DNA from: Streptomyces sp. NRRL S-118
Lineage (GTDB): Bacteria; Actinomycetota; Actinomycetes; Streptomycetales; Streptomycetaceae
Direction: 5' to 3'
Assembly: GCF_000716335.1 (NCBI RefSeq)
Contig: NZ_KL591003.1
Location: 1 to 23,457 of the forward strand
DNA length: 23,457 nt
Positions 8,434-16,212 of this stretch are shown one piece after another. The position numbers were made by a program, and so were the translations under genes. Numbering within the stretch: position 1 is the stretch's first letter; the number at the start of each line of letters is the position of its first letter. Under the pieces are notes generated by a model. It was given only the letters and a program-made list of their open reading frames with translations, had not been told where the DNA came from and ran no database searches.

Positions 8434-8688
8434 ACCCGGACAAGGGCTACGACTACGACCACCTGCGCCGATGGCTCCGGTCTTGCAACATCACCCCTCG
8501 CATCGCCCGCAAGGGCATTGAGTCCTCCCAGAGACTGGGCCGCCACCGTTGGACCGTGGAGCGAACAGTGGCCTGGCTGGCCGGCTGCCGCCGCCTCCAC
8601 CGTCGCTACGAGCGCAAGGCGGAACATTTTCTGGCCTTCGCCGGAATCGCAGCCGCTCTGATCTGCTTTCGTCGATTGGACCGGCCGA
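8434..8688 (+). pseudogene. IS5-family transposase, C-terminal fragment
   Basis: About 85 residues match the C-terminal third of the transposase at 4785-5516: DKGYDYDHLRRWL, RIARKGIESS, RHRWTVERTV with the catalytic Glu, CRRLHRRYERKAEHF and a final ICFRRL. The N-terminal two thirds are absent, and the frame runs on past the normal end into the antisense of the DUF2625 gene. It is a dead fragment. At shared positions it differs from the first copy, so the two are separate, diverged elements and not a recent duplication. Confidence 0.8.
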
Positions 8689-8693
8689 CCATG

Positions 8694-9422
8694 TCACACG
8701 GCGCCGAGAAACCCCGGATCGACTCCATCGAACTGTCGGCATGAGTCCCGGGCGACGCCGAGCAACTCCGTCATGGGCACGGAGCGACGACTGGCCGCGG
8801 AGAGGTCCTGACGTGCCTCGGTAGACCACAACGGCGGAAACAGCGACAGGCCCTGGTCCCCGTGCAGTGCTTGGACTTCTTCCTTCCAGCCAGACCAGCG
8901 AAGATCCGCGTAAAACTCATCAAGCGCCCCTGATGCCAGCCAGGCCATCCACGCTGAGTGACCGACCCCCAAACCCTCCCAGCGAAGCGCATCCGGAGCG
9001 AAGTACACCATCTCTCCTGGAACCCCAGGACGCCCGTGGCCTGCTGGAGACCCGCCGTTGAGCGCGAAGACCCCGCCCAGCACATCGTGTGCCACCACCA
9101 GACCGGAATCCACTCGCCACGCAGCGTCGAACGCTCCAGGGAACTGGTTGACCTGCGCCAGACTCGGCACCCCATGCGCCGCCCCGTCCGCCGGGCTGCC
9201 GAAGACCCGCAACCATCCGCCGTCCACCAGCAGACCGCCGCAGTGCAGCACCACCGCACCCAAGTACGACCTGGCTGTGACCTGCAATTGGAGAAGCGAA
9301 GCCTTCCCCAGGCTGCCATCGGGCGGGAGTACCTCAATAGACACCGGCCCGGCACCGACGATCTCCCGGAGTTCTGGCCAAGCCGGTTCCTCGACGTCGA
9401 TCAACTCGCTCAACCTGCGCAT
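8694..9422 (-). CDS. DUF2625 family protein
   Basis: This 242-residue protein of the DUF2625 family has an unknown role. Recognisable blocks in order are the opening RRLSELIDVEEPAWPELREI, the core LQVTARSYLGAVVLHCGGLL with GGWLRVFG, then VVAHDVLGGVFALNGG. PGEMVYFAPDALRWE, LDEFYADLRWSGW and the end with SRRSVPMTELLGVARDSCRQ complete the set. The length fits the family, so the neighbouring IS debris did not remove its end. It is probably cytoplasmic, with no signal or membrane segment. The start ATG has only a weak purine stretch upstream. Homologues often stand alone, and here too no operon partner is seen. Confidence 0.92.
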   Translation of the reverse strand: MRRLSELIDVEEPAWPELREIVGAGPVSIEVLPPDGSLGKASLLQLQVTARSYLGAVVLHCGGLLVDGGWLRVFGSPADGAAHGVPSLAQVNQFPGAFDAAWRVDSGLVVAHDVLGGVFALNGGSPAGHGRPGVPGEMVYFAPDALRWEGLGVGHSAWMAWLASGALDEFYADLRWSGWKEEVQALHGDQGLSLFPPLWSTEARQDLSAASRRSVPMTELLGVARDSCRQFDGVDPGFLGAV

Positions 9423-10090
9423 GCCCGCATCGTCGCACCCGCACCGTGCACCCCAACGACAGGGCCCTTCGGCGCACCAATCGCCTATCGAGACGACCGC
9501 TTAGGAAGAACGGCACCGGCTGCCGGCCCCCCCGAGGATGCTCTCGGGCGGTTGCCGGTGCTGCCGTCTCATGCGCCTGGCGAGGGAGTCGCCGTGTGGC
9601 CGAGCCCTCCCACCTCGCCGGAGTCCGGAGGTCGTACGGCACCGTCGCCTCCGCCCACGTCCAGCTGATCAGGACACCCGCGGAGCTGGAACCGCTGTCG
9701 CGCGATGCCGGCCGCGTCCACCGAACGGGTGCGGGCCGCGGGCCCGGGGCAGGCGGATGTCCCGGCTGCGGGCGGGGGCGGGTGACGGCGCGTCCGGCCG
9801 GCCTGGCTGACGGCGTTCGGCGTCGATCTGTCCCCGAGATGATCCAGCTCGCGCGACAGGCGTATCGGGATCTGCGGTTCACCGTGGGCTTGATGCCGGC
9901 GCTGGAGGTGGGGGACGAGGAACTCGCCGGCGTCCTGGCGTACTGTTCTCTCCCCCGAGTGGTTGCCGGTCGTCAGTGCCGAGTTCCGTCGCACGCTCGC
10001 CCCAGGCATCCATCCAATGCTCGCCGGGTACGCCGGGGGGGACGAGCGCCTCCACCCGACGCACGCCCCCGGAGCGGCAGAGCGCCTCGT
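9423..10090. other. Gene-poor stretch with probable decayed sequence
   Basis: These 668 bases between the DUF2625 start and the stop of the membrane protein hold no intact gene. Several frames are open on both strands because of the high GC content, but codon bias switches frame often. The best coding-like piece is a short plus-strand segment at 9839-9943, listed separately. The upstream part of this stretch must contain the promoter of the DUF2625 gene, but no clear -10/-35 pair was recognised. Confidence 0.5.
9839..9943 (+). pseudogene. Possible remnant of a SnoaL/NTF2-like gene
   Basis: About 35 residues (MIQLARQAYRDLRFTVG followed by EVGDEELAGVLAY) look like the beginning of a SnoaL-like/NTF2-fold domain, where a helix is followed by a strand and an acidic turn. 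The similarity is lost by frame change after about 9943, and nothing convincing precedes it. It is weakly supported and based on recalled family style only. Confidence 0.22.
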
Positions 10091-10945
10091 TCAGCGGGTC
10101 AGGACGTACCAGTCCGGCGAGTCCGGGTCGCCGTACTCGTGGTTCAGCTTCAGGCGCTCCGGTGTACCTCCCACCGTCCAGCCGCCGGACCAGCAGTCGC
10201 CCAGGGTCACATCGACCCGCTGGAACCAGGGGCTGGAGCCGGTGTCGTACGTCCATGTGCCCGTGCCGTCGCAGCGGCCGGCGGGGCGGTTGTCGCCGCG
10301 GAAGGTGTCGGGCATCAGGCCCTCGGCCGTCGCCCGGCCCGTGGGGTCGAGGACGAGGGTGCCGCCACGCGTGTCGCGCCAGGTGCCTGAGAGTTCCGCC
10401 ATGGGCGTGCGGGGCGGGCGGTACTCGTCGACGAGGCCCGTGCCGTACACCACCAGGCCCGTCACACCGACGGCGAGCATCGCCAGCGTCCCGCCGAACA
10501 GGACGCTGCGGTAGGGCCGGCGGACGGGCACCGCACGGCGGGTCACGAGGGCGACAGCGGAGAGCGTGACCACGGCGGCCGACCACCACCACCAGGGCGC
10601 CGTGCGACTCGGCGGAAGCGCGGCCACGACGGCGACGGGCAGCGTCGACGCCACGGGCACCCACCACCAGGCCTCGCGGCCCGAGCGGCGGCCCGCCCAG
10701 CCGGCCAGCGCCAGGGTGGGGACGACGCCCAACAGCGTGACCAGCAGCGCCACCGGCAGGCCGAGGCACATCAGGGAAGGTGCCATCAGGACGACGATGC
10801 CCGGCCCGTCATGGGGCGCGGGCGCCTCCAGGGCCAGTTCGATGAAGCCCCAGAGCTCCACCAGCAACGGCATCGCCATCATCAGCGTCAGCACGGACGC
10901 CACGATCGTCCGCTGTACCGGTCCTCCGGCCCATGTTTCCCGCAC
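10091..10945 (-). CDS. Five-helix membrane protein with a C-terminal outer domain
   Basis: This is a 284-residue protein of unknown function. GTG 10945 was chosen because GAGGGGG lies 8 bases upstream; the frame is open further up, but without coding bias. Hydrophobic segments lie near residues 12-36, 50-82 (possibly two), 95-112, 117-136 and 147-169. A domain of about 115 residues that is probably extracytoplasmic follows. It begins with ELSGTWRDTRGGTLVLDPTG and contains two Cys (GRCDGTGTW, LGDCWSGG). The SGTW...LxLxxxG pattern is typical of small beta-rich lipocalin-like domains found in many Streptomyces membrane proteins. It is divergently transcribed from the reductase operon, with 359 bases between the starts. 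Confidence 0.82.
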   Translation of the reverse strand: MRETWAGGPVQRTIVASVLTLMMAMPLLVELWGFIELALEAPAPHDGPGIVVLMAPSLMCLGLPVALLVTLLGVVPTLALAGWAGRRSGREAWWWVPVASTLPVAVVAALPPSRTAPWWWWSAAVVTLSAVALVTRRAVPVRRPYRSVLFGGTLAMLAVGVTGLVVYGTGLVDEYRPPRTPMAELSGTWRDTRGGTLVLDPTGRATAEGLMPDTFRGDNRPAGRCDGTGTWTYDTGSSPWFQRVDVTLGDCWSGGWTVGGTPERLKLNHEYGDPDSPDWYVLTR

Positions 10946-11304
10946 CCGAGCATCCCCCTCTTTCCGGCAGGCATCCTCCCCTGGCCGGAAAGGCACGTCG
11001 CCGCGGGGTCCCGTATGCGTGACGTCAAGCCGGCCCGGCGCGTCCGCCGCCCGGACCGGCCAGGCCCACCCGTACCGCAAGTTGCTTCGTTTTCGGCCAG
11101 GCATAGCGAAATAATTGCGGTCAATTTTGCGATGGTCGCCAAAATGATCCATCATCGTGACCGCGCGTCAGATTCCGGGCGCTGCAGGGGCGGGGGGCTC
11201 GGGGGTCTCCCCGCACACCGTTCGATCCCGCAGGCGGCGAGTTCGTGGTCTCGCCATGCCGCGGTGACTCCCACCCTGTTCCTTTTCACCTAGGCAAAGG
11301 CCGC
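10946..11304. other. Divergent intergenic region upstream of the reductase operon
   Basis: These 359 bases separate the starts of the minus-strand membrane protein and the plus-strand operon and must hold both promoters. Most of it is GC-rich, but 11100-11160 is clearly AT-richer, with short dyads listed separately. No small gene with a ribosome site was found. No clear sigma-70 promoter pair could be fixed. Confidence 0.6.
11100..11155. promoter_or_regulatory. AT-rich dyad region, candidate operator/promoter
   Basis: Within a GC-rich setting this segment has runs of A and T and two inverted repeats. One is ATTTTG-N10-CAAAAT (11124-11145) and the other ATGAT-CC-ATCAT (11144-11155). On the minus strand TTGACC (11118-11123) looks like a -35 element pointing to the membrane protein gene. 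The location between divergent genes fits an operator for a regulator that is not encoded in this window. Confidence 0.4.
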
Positions 11305-12576
11305 ATGTCCGCCCATCAGCTATCGGACCTCGTACGTTTCGCTCGTCACAACTCCCCCTTCTACCGGGATCTCTACGCGTCCCTGCCGCCGGACGCCGAC
11401 CGCCTCACCGACCTTCCGGTGGTCGACCAGCAGGAGTTCTGGGCGGCCAACACCCTCCACCACAACCGCGTCCTGACCGGGCCCCTGAGCGAGGCGACGG
11501 TCTACAAGACCGGTGGTACCACCGGGGCGCCCAAGTTCTCCGTCTACACCCGGGACGAGTGGCGCACCTTCGTGAGCGTCTTCGGCCAGGGACTGGTGGA
11601 CGCCGGCCTGCGTCCGGGGCACCGTGTCGCGGACCTGTTCTACGCCGGTGAGCTCTACGCCAGTTTCCTCTTCGTCCTCGACTCACTCGCCGCCTGCCCC
11701 GTCGACAACGTCCGGCTGCCGATCGGCGGCGCCGCGCCCCTGGAGACGACGGTTCCCACGCTGCGCGACTTCGCCGCCCAGGTCGTGGCCGGAACGCCGA
11801 CGACGCTGTGCCGGCTGGCCGAGCACCTGATCGCGGCCGGTCTGCGGCTGGACGCCGTGGAGCTGGTCCTCTTCGGCGGCGAGGCGCTCTTCGCCGACCA
11901 GCGGCGCCTGCTCGCCGCCGCGTTCCCCAACGCCGAGGCGCGGTCCGTCGGTTACGCCAGTGTCGATGCGGGCCTGCTCGGGCGTCCCGTGCCGGGTCCC
12001 GACGCGCGCGTGCACCGCGCCTTCACGCCGCACTCGATCGTGGAGATCCTCGATGACGCGACGGGCGAGCCCGTCACGGAACCGGGGCGGCCCGGCCGCG
12101 TCGTCGTCACGAGCCTCTTCCGCCGTCTCATGCCCGTCATCCGCTATCCGGCGGGCGACCGCGCCGAGTGGACCGACACCGCGGCCGGTCACTTCCGCAT
12201 CCTCGGACGCTCCGAGGAAGGCGTACGCGTGGGGCCCGTGTCGCTGTACGCGCAGGACGCGCAGGACGCCGTGGCCGACGCGGACGCCGCCGGACGGATC
12301 GTGGGCACGCAGCTGGTCGTCCGTCGCTGGAAGGGCCGCGACGGGCTGGTGCTGCGGCTGGCCACCGCTCCGGGCGACGACGACCCGGCCGGTCTGGAGC
12401 CGCTCGCCAAGGCGGTGGTCACCGAGCTGGAGAACGCCCGGCCGCTGTACCCGGACAGTGTCCGTGCCGGCTTCGTGCACCCGCTCGCCGTGGAGTGGGT
12501 GCGCCACCGCGACCTCGCCGTCAACCCGCGTACGGGCAAGCTCGTCCGCGTACTGGACGAGAGGCCGACGGCATGA
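11305..12576 (+). CDS. PaaK/F390-synthetase-like adenylate-forming enzyme
   Basis: This 423-residue enzyme of the phenylacetate-CoA ligase / coenzyme F390 synthetase branch of the ANL superfamily should activate a carboxylic acid with ATP. ATG 11305 follows AAAGG by 5 bases. Visible motifs are the phosphate-binding TGGTTGAPK (residues 69-77), ELVLFGGEAL near 190, VGYASVD near 215 and RYPAGDRAEW. The small C-terminal domain ends in NPRTGKLVRVL, with the Lys expected for adenylation. It lacks the Cys pair that often follows the GD motif in this group and is present in the two related proteins of this operon. The grixazone enzyme GriD belongs to the same branch and works with a LuxC-like reductase. 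The substrate is unknown, perhaps an aryl or short acyl acid. It is the first gene of a five-gene coupled operon. Confidence 0.9.
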   Translation: MSAHQLSDLVRFARHNSPFYRDLYASLPPDADRLTDLPVVDQQEFWAANTLHHNRVLTGPLSEATVYKTGGTTGAPKFSVYTRDEWRTFVSVFGQGLVDAGLRPGHRVADLFYAGELYASFLFVLDSLAACPVDNVRLPIGGAAPLETTVPTLRDFAAQVVAGTPTTLCRLAEHLIAAGLRLDAVELVLFGGEALFADQRRLLAAAFPNAEARSVGYASVDAGLLGRPVPGPDARVHRAFTPHSIVEILDDATGEPVTEPGRPGRVVVTSLFRRLMPVIRYPAGDRAEWTDTAAGHFRILGRSEEGVRVGPVSLYAQDAQDAVADADAAGRIVGTQLVVRRWKGRDGLVLRLATAPGDDDPAGLEPLAKAVVTELENARPLYPDSVRAGFVHPLAVEWVRHRDLAVNPRTGKLVRVLDERPTA

Positions 12577-13934
12577 CCCGCTGCCGGACGGACAGCGCCG
12601 CGCCCACGCCCGCGCCCATATCCATGCCCGCGCCCGTGACGGCTCCAGAGCCCGCGCTGCCTCCCGCGCCCGAGGGCCGGCGGCTGCCGCTCGTCCTGCG
12701 CAACCGGGCCTTCGGTGCCGTATGGCTCGGGCAGGTGCTGACGCAGGCCGCCGTCCGCATGTTCCAGGTCGGCGTCTCGTGGTGGCTGGTCGCCTACGCC
12801 GTCGACGGCGCGCCGGGCCTGGCCTCCGGGCTGTTCATGGCCGTCAGCACGCTGCCGGCTGTGGCCCTGGCCCCGGTCGTGGCCCGGGCGGTGGCCCGGA
12901 ACGCCCACCGGTCCGTCCTGCGGACGACCGCCGGGGTGGCGGGCATCGTCGCCGCCGCGCTGGCCGCCTGGGCCTGGACGAGTGGCCTGCCGCTGCCGGC
13001 CGCCTACGCCGCGGCGCTCGCCCTCGCCACCTGTCAGGCCTTCTTCGATCCCTGTCTGACCACCTCGGTGCCCGAACTCGTCGATGACGAGGACATCGAG
13101 ACGGCGACCGGCTTCGAGCTGTCCACGCAGTCCCTGGCCGGACTCGGAGGGGCGCTGCTCGGTGCCCTGGTCGTCGACCGGGCAGGGGTGGCCGGCCTCG
13201 CCGCCGGCTGCGCCGCCGCCTACGGCACGGCCGCGCTGCTCATCTCGGGCGTACGCTTCCGCACCCCCGCCGCGTCCGGTGCCGCCGACGGTGACCCGGG
13301 GGCGGCGCCCGGCGGGCGGACCCTGCGCCGCATCCTGGCCGAGCTGCCCTACGTGCGGCGGATCCTGGTCTGCTTCACGGTGGCCAATCTCTTCACCACG
13401 GCCGTCTTCGTGGTCATCCCGCTCTACACCCGGTCGGTGCTGGCCGAGGGCGGCGGGACGGTCGCGCTGCTGGAGGCGTCCCTGGGCGTGGGCACGCTCG
13501 TCGGTTCGTTCACCGGCGCGCGGGTGCCGGGCCGGCCCACCGTCACCGGCGCGTACTGCCTGGGGCTGATGGCCCTCGCGCTGGCCCTGCCGGGGCTGGT
13601 CGCCGGGCGTCTGGTCCTCGCGGGCTGCCTGGCGGTGGCCGGCTGGTGCGTGGGCGTCATCGGAGTCCGGTTCGTGTCCCTGTTCCAGCGACTGGTGCCC
13701 GCCGCCGACAAGCCCGGCTTCTTCGCCGTGATGCAGGCCGTGCTGGGGGCGACGTTCCCCGTCGGCTCGTTGCTGTTCGGACTCGCCGGGGACCACGTGT
13801 CGGCGCAGACGCTGTGCCTGGTGCAGGCCGCCGGTCTGGTGCCCGCCGCCTGCGCCCTGGCACTTCTGGGCGCACCGGAGTCCGTGGGGCCGGTGGGCGA
13901 GCCCCGGCCCGCGACCGTCGGAGGCGGACGGTGA
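12573..13934 (+). CDS. MFS transporter, probable exporter
   Basis: This is a 453-residue major facilitator protein of the MFS_3 type (EntS-like exporters), with about 12 hydrophobic helices. After a Pro/Ala-rich cytoplasmic start of about 35 residues, the first helices follow LRNRAFGAVWLGQVLTQAA. A charged central loop (after FRTPAASGAADG) precedes TLRRILAELPYVRR and the second half. The ATG overlaps the stop of the preceding gene (ATGA), and GAGAGG lies about 8 bases upstream. Its place inside a biosynthetic operon suggests export of the pathway product, which may also give self-resistance. Direction and substrate are inferred. Confidence 0.93.
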   Translation: MTRCRTDSAAPTPAPISMPAPVTAPEPALPPAPEGRRLPLVLRNRAFGAVWLGQVLTQAAVRMFQVGVSWWLVAYAVDGAPGLASGLFMAVSTLPAVALAPVVARAVARNAHRSVLRTTAGVAGIVAAALAAWAWTSGLPLPAAYAAALALATCQAFFDPCLTTSVPELVDDEDIETATGFELSTQSLAGLGGALLGALVVDRAGVAGLAAGCAAAYGTAALLISGVRFRTPAASGAADGDPGAAPGGRTLRRILAELPYVRRILVCFTVANLFTTAVFVVIPLYTRSVLAEGGGTVALLEASLGVGTLVGSFTGARVPGRPTVTGAYCLGLMALALALPGLVAGRLVLAGCLAVAGWCVGVIGVRFVSLFQRLVPAADKPGFFAVMQAVLGATFPVGSLLFGLAGDHVSAQTLCLVQAAGLVPAACALALLGAPESVGPVGEPRPATVGGGR

Positions 13935-15067
13935 ACGCCCTGATCGCACCGGCCCGCGCCTCGGACATCGCCGAGCTGCGCCAGCTGTACTACGCCGTCT
14001 ACGGGCCCCACTACCCCACCGCCCTCGGCACCGATCCCGCCGCGATGGCCCGGCTCATCCAGGACCCGCATACGCTGTGGCTCGTCGCCCGCTGCCCGGA
14101 CACCGGCGCCCTGGCCGCGTCGGCCGCCGTCCATGGCGAGCCGGGCAGCGGCATCGGCCGTCTGGAAGGGCTCGCGGTGCACCCCGACCACCGGTCCGGT
14201 GGCCTGGCCGCCCGCCTGACGGAGGCGCTGTGCGCGGGGACGCTGGACGCGGGGCGGCTGGACTCGGTGTACGCCACCGTCCGTACCGTCAGCGCGGGCC
14301 CGCAGCGCGCCGTCGCGCGCAACGGCTTCCGTCCGCTGGGCATCCTGCCGAACGCGGTCGACCTGAGCAGCCGTGAGAGCCTCGCCCTCTACGCGCGTCA
14401 CCGTCCCGGCGTACTGGAACGGCGCTTCCCCGTGCCCGAGGTGCCCGCCCCGCTGCTGCCGCTCCTGCGGACCGTCGAGCGCGGACTGGGCGTGCGGTAC
14501 GACGGCACGCGGGCCGTGGCCCCGGCGCCCGTGACCGGGGACGGGGCGGCCGAGCACCTGGAGATGATCGAGGCCCCCGCCTTCGTACGCCGGCGCTTCC
14601 GCGAGCGGTTCCCGGATGCGGGCGGCTGGTTCTATCCGCTGCACACGCCCAATGCGCTGCTCACTCCGGAGGACGGGCGGTTCGAGGTGTACGCCTACCT
14701 CAACCGCACCGGACGGTACTGCTCGCTCGTCGCCGCCCACCCCGATCCGGCCGCCGCGGCCGGGTACCTGGAGCCCGTCACCCGTGCCCTGACCCGGGCG
14801 GGCGCCGGCTATGTCGAGGCGCTGGTGCCGCTGTCGCACCACGGGGCGCTCTCGGCCTTCCTGGCCCAGGGTTTCGTGGCCGGCGCGCTCTACCCGGCGA
14901 TGCGGCGGGAGGGGGACGGTTTCCACGACCACGTCGTCCTGTCCCGTTCCACCGAGCGGATCGACTTCCGTGACGTCGTCGTCGAACCGGCCCTCCAGCC
15001 GTATCTGGACTGCTATTCGTCGGCCTGGGCGTCGACGTACCTGCCCACACTCGAGGTTGCCTCATGA
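13931..15067 (+). CDS. GNAT-family acyltransferase with two GNAT-like halves
   Basis: This is a 378-residue protein starting at GTG in a GTGA overlap with the transporter gene, with GGAGGCG upstream. The N-terminal half (about 1-130) is a clear GNAT fold. It opens with IAPARASDIAELRQLYYAVYG, and LEGLAVHPDHRSGGLA (78-93) is the acyl-CoA pyrophosphate loop. The second half (about 210-350) looks like another, degenerate GNAT domain that lacks the R/QxxGxG/A loop, with RFEVYAYLNRTGRYCSLVAAH and GYVEALVPLSHHGALSAFLAQGF. It probably transfers an acyl group from CoA or from a carrier to an amine on the pathway intermediate. A role in acyl capture next to LuxE/LuxC is plausible. The acceptor is unknown. 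Confidence 0.88.
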   Translation: MNALIAPARASDIAELRQLYYAVYGPHYPTALGTDPAAMARLIQDPHTLWLVARCPDTGALAASAAVHGEPGSGIGRLEGLAVHPDHRSGGLAARLTEALCAGTLDAGRLDSVYATVRTVSAGPQRAVARNGFRPLGILPNAVDLSSRESLALYARHRPGVLERRFPVPEVPAPLLPLLRTVERGLGVRYDGTRAVAPAPVTGDGAAEHLEMIEAPAFVRRRFRERFPDAGGWFYPLHTPNALLTPEDGRFEVYAYLNRTGRYCSLVAAHPDPAAAAGYLEPVTRALTRAGAGYVEALVPLSHHGALSAFLAQGFVAGALYPAMRREGDGFHDHVVLSRSTERIDFRDVVVEPALQPYLDCYSSAWASTYLPTLEVAS

Positions 15068-16212
15068 ACCCTCATCTCGCCCCCGTCGGTGTCCCCGACC
15101 CCGCCCTGCTGCCGCATGTGCAGCGACTGTGCGACCTGGCCGACCCGTACGCCCACGGGCCCGCCGAGGACGAGCTGTTCGCCGCGGCCATGGCGGAGAT
15201 CAACGCCTGGCACACGGACCGGTCGCCGTTCTTCCGTTCCCTGTACGAGGCGACGCCGCCCGCGCGGCCGTACCGCACGCCGCTGGTGCACGCCAACTTC
15301 TTCAAGCGCCACGAGGTGCTGTCCATCCCGCGTGACGAGGTCGAGCTGCATCTGACGTCCTCGGGCACCACGGGGCAGAAGTCGCAGATGTTCTTCGACC
15401 GGTGGACCATCCGCTCCGCGCAGCGCATGGTGGCCCGGATCTTCGAGCGCAACGGCTGGATCACCCCCGAGCAGGAGGTCAACTACCTGCTCTACAGCTA
15501 CGAGCCGGCGCCCGCGCTCAACCTCGGCACCGCCTTCACCGACAACTACCTGTGCGACTTCGCGCCGGCCCGCACGGTCGAGTACGCGCTGCGCAACACC
15601 GGGGACGGCCACGAGTTCGATCCCTTCGGGTGTGTGGCGGCGCTGCGGCGCTTCGAGCGGGACGACGCCCCGGTCCGCATCCTGGGCTTCCCCGCCTTCC
15701 TCTTCTTCACCCTGGAGCGGATGCGGGCCATGGGCCTGCCGCCGCTCCGCCTGCCCGAGGGCTCGCTCGTGGTCCTCGGCGGAGGCTGGAAGGGGCACGC
15801 GGACCGGCGCATCGGCAAGGAGGAGCTGTACGCCCGCGTGACCGAGCAGCTGGGCGTCCCGGGTGAGCGCATCCGCGACACGTTCGGTTCGGTCGAGCAC
15901 TGCATCCCGTACATCGAGTGCGACCACCACCGTCTGCACGCACCCGTCTGGTCGCGCGTCACCGTCCGTTCCACGCGGACGCTCGAGCCGCTGCCGTACG
16001 GCGAGACGGGCTATCTGCACCTGGTGTCGCCGTACATCACCTCCGTACCGGCGCAGAGCGTCGTCATGGGCGACCTCGCCTCCCTGCACCCCGGGGACGC
16101 GTGCGGATGCGAGCTGGGCACCGACTGGTTCACCGTCCACGGCCGCGCCGGGGTGAGCCGCAACCGAAGCTGCGCGGTGGCCGCCGCCGAGCTGATGAAG
16201 GGAATGTCATGA
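15064..16212 (+). CDS. LuxE-like acyl-protein synthetase
   Basis: This 382-residue enzyme resembles LuxE, the subunit of the bioluminescence fatty acid reductase complex that makes acyl-AMP and takes the acyl group onto a Cys before the LuxC reductase. Visible motifs are SSGTTGQKS (99-107), the stretch YEPAPALNLGTAFTDNYL, VVLGGGWKGH near 240, DTFGSVEHCIPY near 275 and MGDLASLHPG. A Cys pair (ACGC) follows and resembles a zinc site. Cys370 in NRSC near the C-terminus lies where LuxE proteins carry the acylated Cys; this is positional inference. It starts in ATGA and ends in ATGA, coupled to the reductase gene. The length equals that of typical LuxE. No luciferase luxA/luxB is present. Confidence 0.93.
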   Translation: MNPHLAPVGVPDPALLPHVQRLCDLADPYAHGPAEDELFAAAMAEINAWHTDRSPFFRSLYEATPPARPYRTPLVHANFFKRHEVLSIPRDEVELHLTSSGTTGQKSQMFFDRWTIRSAQRMVARIFERNGWITPEQEVNYLLYSYEPAPALNLGTAFTDNYLCDFAPARTVEYALRNTGDGHEFDPFGCVAALRRFERDDAPVRILGFPAFLFFTLERMRAMGLPPLRLPEGSLVVLGGGWKGHADRRIGKEELYARVTEQLGVPGERIRDTFGSVEHCIPYIECDHHRLHAPVWSRVTVRSTRTLEPLPYGETGYLHLVSPYITSVPAQSVVMGDLASLHPGDACGCELGTDWFTVHGRAGVSRNRSCAVAAAELMKGMS

